Shown here in pieces: positions 8,285-17,873 of a DNA stretch of 64,000 nt. The DNA is taken from assembly GCA_003963145.1 (NCBI GenBank), contig RXJJ01000017.1, forward strand, positions 1 through 64,000. Reading direction: 5' to 3'. The stretch's first letter is position 1. Each line of letters begins with the position of its first letter. Source of the DNA: Bradyrhizobiaceae bacterium (GTDB lineage Bacteria > Pseudomonadota > Alphaproteobacteria > Rhizobiales > Xanthobacteraceae). Made by a program: the position numbers and the translations under genes. The notes beneath the pieces are model-generated. The model worked only from the letters and a program-made list of their open reading frames with translations, was not told where the DNA came from and made no database searches.

Positions 8285-8300
8285 GTCCTCTTTAGAGGAC
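8285..8300 (-). terminator. Short hairpin between bfd and bfr
   Basis: GTCCTC-TTTA-GAGGAC forms a 6-bp stem with a 4-base loop, 40 bases after the bfd stop. No T tract follows on the minus strand, so termination is uncertain. Confidence 0.4.
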
Positions 8301-8339
8301 CGGAAAGCTCGGGAAATGACGGAAAATAGTGGAAACGGA

Positions 8340-8627
8340 TCAAGCAGCCGCTTCGACGGACAGAAAGGTATCCTGCGCGTGATCGTGGGCATGGACCTCG
8401 TGAGCATGGGCCTCGTGGTCGGCGTGCGGACAACCCGAACAGCAGGCCTTCATGCAGGGACCGAGCGCTTCGTCCATGATCTTCTTGATGGTCCGCGCGC
8501 AACGTCCGCACTGAGCGCTGCAGCCCAGGCAGCCGTAAACCTGACCGGCGGTACGCGGGAAATTCTTCCCTGTCACGGCGCTTCGCACATCGTGGTCGGT
8601 GATGACGTTGCAGGAACAGACGATCAT
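8340..8627 (-). CDS. bfd: Bacterioferritin-associated ferredoxin with a histidine-rich tail
   Basis: A 95-residue [2Fe-2S] protein that reduces the iron core of bacterioferritin and so releases iron. The BFD domain (residues 1-~60) has the MIVCSCNVITD start (Cys4, Cys6) and the second cysteine group YGCLGCSAQCGRC (33-43). Beyond the usual end of the family (about 60-70 residues) is an extra tail with Cys58/62/63/66 and seven histidines between 68 and 83, a likely metal-binding extension. It lies upstream of bfr on the same strand, separated by the ICE-like box. Confidence 0.93.
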   Translation of the reverse strand: MIVCSCNVITDHDVRSAVTGKNFPRTAGQVYGCLGCSAQCGRCARTIKKIMDEALGPCMKACCSGCPHADHEAHAHEVHAHDHAQDTFLSVEAAA

Positions 8628-8997
8628 GGAGGAAAGCTTGGAAACCCTGTGAAACGTGGCCTATTCGATATGTCACGGCGCCCCGGGATGCAAAGCCAAA
8701 GCAGCCAATTTCAAGCTATTCCAAACTGGGATGCCAGTTCGAACCTGCCAGCGTCGCGGGTCGGCCCACCAAGTGAGCCGCGGGTTGCGGTGGAACCCAA
8801 GAACTCCGATCACCATTCGTGAGCGAATATTACCGTCAACGAAGTGAGTGCTGAAAACACTCACTAATTTTGACAGGTAAATGACAATTTGCCTCGGGCG
8901 GTAAGCGATTGGCAAATCATTAACCGCTGCAACGCATTTTGGTCACATATCGCCCGTACCTCGCCAGTCACACCCTTCCAAACCCAAAGTGAGAATC
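8628..8997. other. 370-base intergenic region with two hairpins and an orphan palindrome
   Basis: Upstream of bfd and of the gene at 8998 (divergent). It contains a tight hairpin AACTGG-GATG-CCAGTT (8724-8739) and the palindrome described at 8843-8865. Open frames through it on both strands lack convincing starts. No gene is supported; it should hold the promoters of both flanking genes. Confidence 0.5.
8843..8865. promoter_or_regulatory. Perfect palindrome AGTGAGTG-N7-CACTCACT
   Basis: An exact 8-bp inverted repeat spaced by CTGAAAA. The length and spacing are those of a TetR-type operator; as RNA it would also form a stem followed by TAATTTT. No TetR gene lies beside it. Confidence 0.5.
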
Positions 8998-9390
8998 ATG
9001 CGGAATTTTCCGATCGCGGTTGCATTTGTTGTCCTGTCGTTGAGCACCCCTGTGGCGGCTCAGGAACTTTCTGCCCTCGGACAGGAAACCGCGACAGAAG
9101 CTCCCGCCAAGCCTGCCCGCGTGTCGGCCCTCCGAGCGGCCATGAGCGAAGTGGCCATCCTGCGCTACCGTTCGGCACTGAAACTGAAGGCGGAACAGGA
9201 AAAATACTGGCCGGCCGTGGCTAATGCGTTTCGCGCCCTGGCGCGGGAACCGGAAATCACCGAGGCCGCCGTGCGCCGCTTCGCACCCGCCGTCTCGCCT
9301 CTGCTGGCCACTCTGGACGACAACCAGCGTCAGGTGGCCATGAGCATCGCGCAACGGGCCGGACTGAGCCAATACGCCTCGATGTTCTAG
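8998..9390 (+). CDS. Small periplasmic protein, possibly of the LTXXQ/Spy-like type
   Basis: A 130-residue protein with a Sec signal peptide (FPIAVAFVVLSLSTPVAAQ). The mature helical domain has RYRSALKLKAEQEKYWPAVA and ATLDDNQRQVAMSIAQRAG, a pattern shared by rhizobial relatives of Spy/CpxP in which 'L-x-x-x-Q' repeats form a chaperone-like cradle. That comparison is loose. An in-frame GTG lies three codons upstream; ATG 8998 is preferred. A strong terminator follows the gene. Confidence 0.72.
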   Translation: MRNFPIAVAFVVLSLSTPVAAQELSALGQETATEAPAKPARVSALRAAMSEVAILRYRSALKLKAEQEKYWPAVANAFRALAREPEITEAAVRRFAPAVSPLLATLDDNQRQVAMSIAQRAGLSQYASMF

Positions 9391-9428
9391 GCTCTGCCAG
9401 AGTGCGACAATTTGACTCCACTCGCCAA

Positions 9429-9455
9429 AAAAATCCGGGCCCGACCCGGATTTTT
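9429..9455. terminator. Terminator after the Spy-like gene
   Basis: AAATCCGGG-CCCGA-CCCGGATTT with flanking A and T runs forms a strong stem ending in TTTTTATT; 40 bases after the stop at 9390. Confidence 0.88.
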
Positions 9456-9594
9456 ATTGCGGATGTAAGACATTCGCCGCTTTAGATTAGTGGCGGAAAA
9501 CTGGCAGATTCGTTCAGTTGCCGTTCAATGTCATTGTGCAACCTTATTCGCGGCCCTGTGTTATCCGCGCTAGAGCAATTCGAAAGGTGAAGCC

Positions 9595-9885
9595 ATGAAG
9601 AAAATGATCCTGGCCGCTGCAACCGCCGCCTCGCTGGCTGCCGCCGCGGTCGTCGTTCCCGCGCCGGCGCAGGCGCGTGACGGCGGTGCCATCGCCGCGG
9701 GCGTGATCGGTGGCCTCGCCGCCGGCGCGATCATCGGCAGCGCCGCAGCGAACGCCGCTCCGCCGCCGCCGGCCTATTACGGCCCCGGCCCGGCCTATGT
9801 CGCCGGCCCGCCCTGCTACTGGCAGCGTCAGCGCTTCTGGGATGGCTACGGCTGGCGCATCCGCAACGTGCAGGTTTGCCCGTAA
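9595..9885 (+). CDS. Small secreted protein with RFWDG C-terminal motif (copy 1)
   Basis: A 96-residue protein with a signal peptide (cleavage near PAQA|RDGG), a Gly/Ala-rich stretch that could be a membrane-active or glycine-zipper segment (AAGVIGGLAAGAIIGSAAA), a Pro/Tyr-rich linker and the terminal motif CYWQRQRFWDGYGWRIRNVQ-VC. The two cysteines bracket the motif. The next gene encodes a protein with the same ending, so this is a local tandem family. GAAAGGTGAAG precedes the ATG. A strong terminator follows. Confidence 0.8.
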   Translation: MKKMILAAATAASLAAAAVVVPAPAQARDGGAIAAGVIGGLAAGAIIGSAAANAAPPPPAYYGPGPAYVAGPPCYWQRQRFWDGYGWRIRNVQVCP

Positions 9886-9916
9886 TCAGCCGGTCGGCCT
9901 GACACGACGAAACCAA

Positions 9917-9950
9917 AACACCCCGGACGGATATCACCGTCCGGGGTGTT
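9917..9950 (+). terminator. Strong terminator between the two RFWDG genes
   Basis: AACACCCCGGACGG / CCGTCCGGGGTGTT form a perfect 14-bp stem with loop ATATCA, followed by TCG. It separates the two tandem secreted-protein genes into distinct transcripts. Confidence 0.9.
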
Positions 9951-10017
9951 TCGATTCCTATCCCTTAAACATTTCACTCTAAAACGGGGCCCTCCGGCTG
10001 ACTTCGAGGAGAGGCCC

Positions 10018-10239
10018 GTGAAAAGCGCTTTTGCACTGTCCGCCACCCTGACAATTTGGAGCGCGCTCGCTGCGGTGACGCCCGCGGCTGCCGCCGATCT
10101 TCCGGCCGATCCGGTTTACACACGTCCTGCCTATGTGCCGCCGCCGCGCGTTTTATTCGTCCCCGGCTGCCGTCTCGGCGTGGAGCGTTTCTGGGATGGC
10201 TTCGCCTGGCGTTCGCGCAGCATCCAGATCTGCAACTAA
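10018..10239 (+). CDS. Small secreted protein with RFWDG C-terminal motif (copy 2)
   Basis: A 73-residue protein starting with GTG 10018, chosen because GAGGAGAGG lies just upstream. Signal peptide to about residue 28 (PAAAADLPADP), short Pro/Tyr linker, then CRLGVERFWDGFAWRSRSIQ-IC, matching the motif of the protein at 9595-9885 in spacing and in the two bracketing cysteines. The Gly-zipper segment of copy 1 is missing here. Function unknown. Confidence 0.75.
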   Translation: MKSAFALSATLTIWSALAAVTPAAAADLPADPVYTRPAYVPPPRVLFVPGCRLGVERFWDGFAWRSRSIQICN

Positions 10240-10244
10240 TAATC

Positions 10245-11489
10245 TCAGCGCCCCGCCTGCATCGCGCGCAGAACACTTTCGCTCGGCCAGCAATCGACCT
10301 TGATGCCGGCCGATTTCTGATAGGCGCCGAGCGCGGCGCGCGTCTTCATTCCGGCCTTGCCGTCGATCTTGTCGCTGTAAAGCCCAAGACGCGTCATGTT
10401 CTTCTGCATCGCCTCGACATCGGCGCTGCGCAGCTGGGTCGAGGCGGACCATGGTGTCTCAAAAGACTGACCGCCCATGATGCGGTCGCTGAGATTGCCG
10501 ACGAACAGCACGTACAGATCCGAGAAATTGTATTCCTTGATGACGAAATAATTTTTCGTGGTCAGGAATGACGGACCGTAGATGCCTTCCGGCTGCAACA
10601 GCGACGCCTCCTGCGCCAGTTCCGTGGGGCTGAGTTTCAAACCGCGTACGGGCACAAAGCCGGCGCGCAGCCATTCGCTGATCGGCCTGGTCACTTCCGG
10701 CACGCCTTGCGTGCAATCCACACCGCGCGGCGCGTGCACCTCATAGGCCCAGCGCACGCCGCGCTGCCAGCCCTTGTTGACGAGTTGTTGTGCGGCGGAG
10801 GCCAGCGCATCCGGCACCGAGGTCCAGATGTTGACATGTCCGTCGCCGTCGAAATCGACGCCGTGCTTGCCGAGCTCGGAGGGCAGAAACTGTGTCAGTC
10901 CCGTCGCGCCGCCCCATGAGGTGCGCAGCTGCGCGCGCGTGACATCGCCGTTCTGAATGAGTTTCAGCGCCTCGATGAACTCGCCGCGATACTGATCCTT
11001 GCGGCGACCGACATAGGCCTGCGTCGCCAGCACACGCAGCCCGTCATAAGGCAGCGTGTAGCGGCCGAAGTCCGTCTCGCGGCCCCAGATCGCCAGAATG
11101 ATGCTGCCCGGAACGCCGAAGCGCTTTTCGATGGCGTTCAGCGTATCGCGATATTTCGCCATCAGCTTCTGGCCCTCGGCGGCCAGCCGCGCGATGCTCG
11201 CGTCCTTCAGATAATCCGCCGGCACCTGAACGAACTCGGCCTGCGCCGGCGCGCCGGTCTGCGGCCGTCCCGGCAGCAGCAGATCCGGCAATTTGTAATC
11301 GGGCTCGAGCCCCCGGGTCTGCGCCTCGAATGTCGCGCGCGTCACGCCGGCCTGCTGCGCCTCCGGCCACAGCGAGGCGATGAACTGCGTGAAGGCGGAA
11401 TCCGGCGCGGCCGCTGCCGGCCACGCGACGAGGCTCAGCGCCACAACGAAAATTGCGCGGACAGCGGGCGACAATTCAGTGTCCGCCAT
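10245..11489 (-). CDS. Lytic murein transglycosylase (MltB family, SLT_2) with C-terminal peptidoglycan-binding domain
   Basis: A 414-residue periplasmic enzyme that cleaves peptidoglycan glycan strands to 1,6-anhydro-muropeptides. Signal peptide at about residues 10-28 ([13 protein letters not shown]). The SLT_2 domain covers ~30-330 with the catalytic Glu in [13 protein letters not shown] and the motif [18 protein letters not shown]_binding_1 domain closes the protein ([20 protein letters not shown]). The start at 11489 overlaps the end of the upstream yqhA-like gene by 14 bases, so they are coupled. Upstream in-frame codons lie within that gene and are unlikely. Confidence 0.93.
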   Translation of the reverse strand: MADTELSPAVRAIFVVALSLVAWPAAAAPDSAFTQFIASLWPEAQQAGVTRATFEAQTRGLEPDYKLPDLLLPGRPQTGAPAQAEFVQVPADYLKDASIARLAAEGQKLMAKYRDTLNAIEKRFGVPGSIILAIWGRETDFGRYTLPYDGLRVLATQAYVGRRKDQYRGEFIEALKLIQNGDVTRAQLRTSWGGATGLTQFLPSELGKHGVDFDGDGHVNIWTSVPDALASAAQQLVNKGWQRGVRWAYEVHAPRGVDCTQGVPEVTRPISEWLRAGFVPVRGLKLSPTELAQEASLLQPEGIYGPSFLTTKNYFVIKEYNFSDLYVLFVGNLSDRIMGGQSFETPWSASTQLRSADVEAMQKNMTRLGLYSDKIDGKAGMKTRAALGAYQKSAGIKVDCWPSESVLRAMQAGR

Positions 11490-12078
11490 CGGCGGCCGCG
11501 GCCGCCTCGTTATGGGCAATCGACGCTGCCGAAAGTTTGTCGACAAATGCGATGCCAACGGCGGATAGCACGAAGACACAATGAATCAGCGTCTGCCACA
11601 TCACGCCATTCTCGGTGAAATTCGTCGTGCGACCGCCGGCCCCGCCGAGATTTCCCGCCTCGATGAAGGTCCGCAGCAGGTGGATCGAGGAAATGCCGAT
11701 GATTGCCATCGCCAGCTTGATCTTCAGCACGCTGGCGTTGACGTGGCTCAGCCATTCCGGCTTGTCCGGATGGCCTTCGAGATTGAGACGGGAGACAAAC
11801 GTCTCATAACCGCCGACAATCACCATCACCAGGAGGTTGGAGATCATCACCACATCGATCAGGCCGAGCACGACCAGCATGATCTGCTGCTCGGAAAAAT
11901 CGAACGAATGGCTGACGAGATGCCAAAGCTCTTTCAGAAACAGGATGACATAGACGCATTGCGCCACGATCAGCCCGATATAGAGGGGCAGTTGCAGCCA
12001 GCGCGAGCCGAAAATCAGCATCGGCAGGGGGCGCGACAATCCGTCGGGCGGCAGTGGTGTTTCGGGCGTCAGGGACAT
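11476..12078 (-). CDS. YqhA/UPF0114 family membrane protein
   Basis: A 200-residue membrane protein with four helices (about residues 28-50, 65-90, 120-140, 160-180). UPF0114 landmarks are [18 protein letters not shown], the acidic [20 protein letters not shown] helix, and [13 protein letters not shown]. Family function is not established. It heads a two-gene unit with the MltB-type gene, and its own leader carries a perfect 10-bp hairpin. Confidence 0.9.
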   Translation of the reverse strand: MSLTPETPLPPDGLSRPLPMLIFGSRWLQLPLYIGLIVAQCVYVILFLKELWHLVSHSFDFSEQQIMLVVLGLIDVVMISNLLVMVIVGGYETFVSRLNLEGHPDKPEWLSHVNASVLKIKLAMAIIGISSIHLLRTFIEAGNLGGAGGRTTNFTENGVMWQTLIHCVFVLSAVGIAFVDKLSAASIAHNEAAAAADGGH

Positions 12079-12109
12079 GTCAGCTCCGGCATGATCGGCA
12101 AGGTTTCAG

Positions 12110-12134
12110 GCACCAGAATGCCAGATTCTGGTGC
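12110..12134. promoter_or_regulatory. 10-bp inverted repeat in the yqhA leader
   Basis: GCACCAGAAT-GCCAG-ATTCTGGTGC, a perfect stem with 5-base loop, 32 bases before the yqhA-like start codon. Operator, leader hairpin or dispersed palindromic element. Confidence 0.5.
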
Positions 12135-12276
12135 GCCGCGCCGCAACGACGTTTGGCCGCAACCATTTTTCACATGACCATCATGATCGCGTATGCGCGC
12201 CACACTGGCGGATATATGGACCACCGTTTCCTGAATGGCTAGTTTGGGATCATGTCCGGTATCGGGAGACATTTCG

Positions 12277-12525
12277 ATGATGACAATCATTTTCGCTGCG
12301 ATGCTGGCGGCGCTTGCCTGTGCGCATTTCGGACCGGGACGCTTGGCCGTGGCCGCGCTGCTGGTCTGCCTCGCGCTTTCAACCGGGCTATTTCTCTTTG
12401 AAATCTATAATCCCGATTATGGCTTTCGCATGCCGTGGCTGCAGGGTGAGTTGCAGTTGGCTCCGCATGACGGCACATCTCACGACCACATGTCCCACGC
12501 AGCGTCCGCAGGAGTCATCGCGTGA
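12277..12525 (+). CDS. DUF5993 family small membrane protein, partner gene of dsbB-like
   Basis: An 82-residue protein with two hydrophobic helices (residues ~2-14 and ~20-42) followed by the conserved FEIYNPDYGFRMPWLQ and a His-rich tail (HDGTSHDHMSHA). DUF5993 proteins are typically encoded right before a DsbB-type oxidoreductase, as here, where the stop overlaps the next GTG start. GGGAGA supports ATG 12277. The exact role of the pair in disulfide formation is not known. Confidence 0.82.
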   Translation: MMTIIFAAMLAALACAHFGPGRLAVAALLVCLALSTGLFLFEIYNPDYGFRMPWLQGELQLAPHDGTSHDHMSHAASAGVIA

Positions 12526-13097
12526 CCGGCGGCGATAATTCCGGCGCAAACCTTTCGGCGCGGCTCGACGATCTGTTTTTGCTCGCAATGATGGGCACGA
12601 TCGCCGCGATCCTGACGGCGGCCATGGTCTTCCAGTATCACGGCAGCGAAATCCCCTGCCCGCTATGCCTGCTGCAGCGGGTGGCGATGTTCGGCGTCTG
12701 CTTCGGCATCATCCTGCATTTCCGTCAGGGCACTTCGATGCGGAACACTGGACTGAGCATGCTGTTCGCGATGTTTCTCCTGATCGTGGCGGCACGCCAG
12801 ACGCTGCTCGATATCTACCCGAGGCCCGGCCATGCCTATGTCGGCAGCGCGGTGTTCGGGCTTCACATGCCGGTCTGGTCGGTCATTATCGCGCTGGCGA
12901 TCCTGCTTGCTTTCACGCTCAGGCTTGCCTGTCTCGGCGAGGTCCGGCAGAGCGCCCCGCGCCCGGCGGTCCTACAACGATGCGCCGATGTGCTCGGGCT
13001 TTACGTGATCGCGCTCTGCGCGACCAATTTGATTTCTGTGATTTTGCAGTGTGGCTTGGATGCCTGCCACACGACGGGGTATCGGCTGTGGCACTGA
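12522..13097 (+). CDS. dsbB: DsbB-family disulfide bond formation protein
   Basis: A 191-residue, four-to-five-helix membrane protein. The first periplasmic loop holds the quinone-linked redox pair in CPLCLLQR (Cys46, Cys49), the hallmark of DsbB/BdbC. The second periplasmic loop of E. coli DsbB normally has two more cysteines; here that region (YPRPGHAYVGSAVFGLHMP) has none. The only other cysteines near the C-terminus are in QCGLDAC. It starts with GTG overlapping the DUF5993 stop (GTGA), so translation is coupled. Confidence 0.88.
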   Translation: MTGGDNSGANLSARLDDLFLLAMMGTIAAILTAAMVFQYHGSEIPCPLCLLQRVAMFGVCFGIILHFRQGTSMRNTGLSMLFAMFLLIVAARQTLLDIYPRPGHAYVGSAVFGLHMPVWSVIIALAILLAFTLRLACLGEVRQSAPRPAVLQRCADVLGLYVIALCATNLISVILQCGLDACHTTGYRLWH

Positions 13098-13116
13098 CCA
13101 ATTCAGACGTTATATA

Positions 13117-13764
13117 CTATCGATAGTTACTGCTATTTCGTCGCGAGATCACGACGCAACATGCCAGCAACGCAACGAAAGCAACCGCGGCGTAGACGTT
13201 GAAAGTGAGCGCCCAAGACGAGTTTTTCAGAAGAAACAAAAACCAGGCGACGGACTGATCGCCGCTTTCAAGTTGTCGACGAAAAAAATCCATACCTTTC
13301 GCCATGAGAAATGAATAGATCAAACAAAACAGCACGAATCCAATTGCCAGAACCGCACCCACGCCGGCAAGGCCGAAGCGGCCAAACGCATTCTCGCCGT
13401 CATGCCGCTCCGGTACGAATGTCATTGCCGTAATAAGACCTCCTGCCATCAGCGCGTAAACCGGAAAGGTCGCGTCCGCGCCAAGTGACTTGCCAAAGAC
13501 CGCAAGATTTTTCACGGGAACGAGCAGAAACGGCAAATCGAGAAAAAACAGTAAAGGTACAGCCAATCCTGACCAACCTGGCAGGCCGAGCGCGTGCATT
13601 CGCCGCCAGCATAGACGAATCATCGTCAGGATGAGCAAGAAATACAGGACGCCAGCCGCCCCGGTTCTCGTCACCACACCGATAGCCTCGGCATACGTCA
13701 TCCGGGAGCCATCAAGGCGATCGAGAAAATTGGCACCTAGCGGAATACCGAACGTCACGGCCAA
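13117..13764 (-). CDS. Multi-helix membrane protein of unknown function
   Basis: Up to 215 residues with about five hydrophobic helices (near 35-50, 65-85, 95-112, 125-150 and 185-205). No family is recognised with confidence; the RRMHALGLPGWSGL segment recalls DUF805-like proteins. The start is uncertain: the frame opens with TTG 13764 or GTG 13758 inside the preceding terminator, and ATG 13701 is another option. No clear ribosome site at any of them. Base composition is slightly more AT-rich than the neighbours. Confidence 0.6.
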   Translation of the reverse strand: MAVTFGIPLGANFLDRLDGSRMTYAEAIGVVTRTGAAGVLYFLLILTMIRLCWRRMHALGLPGWSGLAVPLLFFLDLPFLLVPVKNLAVFGKSLGADATFPVYALMAGGLITAMTFVPERHDGENAFGRFGLAGVGAVLAIGFVLFCLIYSFLMAKGMDFFRRQLESGDQSVAWFLFLLKNSSWALTFNVYAAVAFVALLACCVVISRRNSSNYR

Positions 13765-13787
13765 AAAAATTCCGATCCGGCGGATCG
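13763..13787 (-). terminator. Rho-independent terminator after ettA
   Basis: On the minus strand CGATCCG / CGGATCG forms a compact stem followed by GAATTTTTTT, 45 bases past the ettA stop. Confidence 0.8.
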
Positions 13788-13831
13788 CCGCAAACCCAAA
13801 CTGCCGTCCGGATGGAATGACGCTCAGTTTG

Positions 13832-15481
<1,650 letters not shown>

Positions 15482-15684
15482 CGTGGTCCTTGCGTGCGGT
15501 CTTTTGGGATTTTGCTGATGCTGATGTAACGACGGAGCCCTCAAAGGGCAACCATTTGGAAAGGCTGTTCAGCGGAAAACGCACCGCGCTTATGGCGGCA
15601 ATCCGGTCTTAATCCATCGAGGCGCAGTCTTTGCGGCTGCAAAGGACACGACCGGACTGAGAGCCATCCGGGACACCAAAAGAC

Positions 15685-15897
15685 ATGGAAAACGCCATGA
15701 TGACGCCAGCGAAATCCTGCCTGCCGCAGCACCATCCTTTCGGCGCGACCTATACCGAAGGCCCCGCCGCGGCGATCGCAATGTTCTTCCGGGAATTCAT
15801 CTCGGCCGTGTTCAGCCCCTACCACCCCGAAAAACACTACATGCGCGGTCCGGGACCGGCCTGCCGTGCCAGAGAAGGCGCGGTCAACAAGTCCTGA
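15685..15897 (+). CDS. Possible small protein of unknown function
   Basis: A 70-residue frame (starts possible at ATG 15685, 15697 or 15700) in the gap between ettA and the next gene. Third positions are strongly G/C throughout, as in true genes here, and the sequence is sensible (TYTEGPAAAIAMFFREFISA, then a basic, Cys-containing end). No ribosome site stands out. The rest of the gap (15482-15684 and 15898-15984) shows nothing further beyond the GGAGG of the downstream gene. Confidence 0.4.
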   Translation: MENAMMTPAKSCLPQHHPFGATYTEGPAAAIAMFFREFISAVFSPYHPEKHYMRGPGPACRAREGAVNKS

Positions 15898-15984
15898 TCG
15901 CGAACGGCTTGCGCCTTTCGCCCCGGCGCGTTACGTGCGCCTCTCAAGGCGGCCCACCGGATCGCCAGGACTGGAGGCGGCCCG

Positions 15985-16941
15985 ATGCGCTATCGCTGCG
16001 CTATTCTCGACGATTATCAGAACGTCGCTCTGACGATGGCGGACTGGTCGGCGCTCAAGGAGCGCGTCGATATTACCGTCTTCGACAAGCCCTTCGCGTC
16101 ACAACAGGACGCCATCGCGGCGCTGAAGGATTTCCATATCGTCTGCGCAATGCGCGAGCGCACGCCGTTCGGCCGCGATGTCATCGGCGCGCTTTCCGAT
16201 CTGAAGCTGCTGCTGACATCGGGCATGCGCAACAACAGCTTCGATCTGGCCGCAGCGCAGGAGCGCGGCGTCACCGTGTGCGGCACCGGCACGGTCGGAA
16301 ATCCGACCGTCGGCCTCACCATCGGTCTGATGCTCGACCTGACGCGCAAGATCGGATTCGAGGCCGCGCGGATGAAGGCGGGCGAGACATGGCAGGTCAC
16401 CGTCGGCGAAGATATCGAGGGCAAGACGCTCGGCGTGGTTGGACTCGGCAATCTCGGTCTCAAGGTCGCAAATGTCGCCAGGGCGCTCGGCATGAATGTG
16501 ATCGCATGGAGCCAAAATCTCACGCCGGAAAAATGCGCCGCAGCCGGCGTCGGCTACGCGACGAAGCAGGACCTGTTCACGACCGCCGATATCATTACAG
16601 TTCATGTCGTTTTAAGCGAGCGTTCACGTGGCCTGATCGGACGCGAAGACCTGCTGCGGATGAAGCCGACCAGTTATCTCGTCAACACGGCGCGCGCGCC
16701 GATCGTCGATCAGGCCGCGCTGCTCGAAGTCCTGCAGCAAGGAAAAATTGCGGGCGCCGGACTCGACGTATTCGCACATGAGCCGCTGCCGCTCGACAAT
16801 CCGCTGCGCAAGCTCGACAATGTCGTGCTGACGCCGCATCTGGGCTACGTCACGCAGGAAAACTACCGCCGCTATTATGCCGACATGGTCGAGGACATCG
16901 CCGCATGGCTCGACGGCAAACCGGTTCGGGTGATGAACTAA
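15985..16941 (+). CDS. D-isomer-specific 2-hydroxyacid dehydrogenase family protein
   Basis: A 318-residue NAD(P)-dependent oxidoreductase. The nucleotide-binding fold sits at ~145-290 with GVVGLGNLGLKVA. The catalytic Arg is in VNTARAPIVDQ, the Glu in FAHEPLP and the His in TPHLGYVT. The N-terminal half (RYRCAILDDYQNVALTMADW) is of the phosphoglycerate-dehydrogenase-like D-2-hydroxyacid type with unknown substrate. GGAGG lies 8 bases before ATG 15985. Single-gene context gives no pathway clue. It is only distantly like the second such enzyme at 53750-54715. Confidence 0.9.
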   Translation: MRYRCAILDDYQNVALTMADWSALKERVDITVFDKPFASQQDAIAALKDFHIVCAMRERTPFGRDVIGALSDLKLLLTSGMRNNSFDLAAAQERGVTVCGTGTVGNPTVGLTIGLMLDLTRKIGFEAARMKAGETWQVTVGEDIEGKTLGVVGLGNLGLKVANVARALGMNVIAWSQNLTPEKCAAAGVGYATKQDLFTTADIITVHVVLSERSRGLIGREDLLRMKPTSYLVNTARAPIVDQAALLEVLQQGKIAGAGLDVFAHEPLPLDNPLRKLDNVVLTPHLGYVTQENYRRYYADMVEDIAAWLDGKPVRVMN

Positions 16942-17011
16942 CCGCGCAGTACCCGGACCGCGCAATTTAATCCCACCTCAGAATCGCTCCGCTCTTCCTG
17001 ACCGACAAAAT

Positions 17012-17035
17012 AGGCCCGACGCGAAAGCCGGGCCT
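17012..17035 (-). terminator. Terminator after the porin-like gene
   Basis: AGGCCCG / CGGGCCT stem with a 10-base loop, followed on the minus strand by TATTTTG; 23 bases past the stop at 17058. Confidence 0.7.
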
Positions 17036-17057
17036 CGATTATGCGATCAGGAGAAAG

Positions 17058-17873
17058 TCAGAACCTGTAGTTCAGGCCGGCGCGAACGATATTGAAGTTC
17101 AAGCCTGAGATGGTTGCCGTGTAGGAAGCAGGCTTCTGACCGTTGCCATTGAACGCTGTGCCGATCACGCTGTTACCGCCCAGATCGACGTAAAGATATT
17201 CGGTTTTCACGCTTACATTCTGTAACAGCGCATACTCAAAACCCGCGCCGGCAGTCCAGCCAGTTCGCACACCCGATGTCGAGCCGGCGAAGCAGGTCTG
17301 GTTCGCCGTACAGCTGACACCAAAACCGCCGCCAGTCACATGCAGACCGGTTGAGCGGGTCAGCGACGTATCTTCTTTGATTTCGCCATAGGCCAGCCCT
17401 CCGGTGCCATAGATCAAGAGACGATCGGTAGGCAGAAACCCCAGCCGTCCTCTGACTGTGCCAAACCAGTCAACTTTTTGACTGGTCGTGAAGGAAGCTG
17501 CGCCAAACCCGACAACACCGGCGGACGCGTTCGAGCCTTTGATGCCGGAGGCGTCGATATCGGCCTCGATACCGGTCACCCATTGCGGATTAACGTGCCA
17601 GTTGAAGCCGAGCTGCGCACCACCGAGTGCACCTGAATTATCCCAGGATCCGGTCGGAAAGGCCGATCCGCTGCCCGCAATTACCGAGTTATTCGGGGCG
17701 TAGAAAATCGAAGGGTCTCCCCATGCATAGCCGACGTTTGCGCCGGCATAGAAACCTGTCCAGTTGGAGACCGGAATGGCAGGCGCTTTGGTGTAAGTAC
17801 GTGGCACCATGTCCGCGCCCCGTGCTGCGGTCGCTGCAAGCAACGCTGCAGCGGCGATCAATAATTTTTTCAT
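17058..17873 (-). CDS. Outer-membrane beta-barrel protein (Omp25/31-like porin family)
   Basis: A 271-residue outer-membrane protein. Signal peptide (KKLLIAAAALLAATAARGA), then the family start PVSNWTGFYAGANVGYAWG, alternating strand segments typical of an eight-stranded barrel, and a terminal aromatic strand ending AGLNYRF, the signal for barrel assembly. Two cysteines in a central loop (CTANQTC) may form a disulfide. The start at ATG 17873 (MKKLL) is preferred because CTGGGA lies 8 bases upstream; another ATG is two codons earlier. The AraC gene diverges from it. Confidence 0.92.
   Translation of the reverse strand: MKKLLIAAAALLAATAARGADMVPRTYTKAPAIPVSNWTGFYAGANVGYAWGDPSIFYAPNNSVIAGSGSAFPTGSWDNSGALGGAQLGFNWHVNPQWVTGIEADIDASGIKGSNASAGVVGFGAASFTTSQKVDWFGTVRGRLGFLPTDRLLIYGTGGLAYGEIKEDTSLTRSTGLHVTGGGFGVSCTANQTCFAGSTSGVRTGWTAGAGFEYALLQNVSVKTEYLYVDLGGNSVIGTAFNGNGQKPASYTATISGLNFNIVRAGLNYRF

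Noticed and set aside
8734-8752. A tRNA-like GTTCGAAC sequence
   Set aside because: It resembles a T-loop, but there is no acceptor stem, anticodon arm or D-arm at the right distances on either strand.
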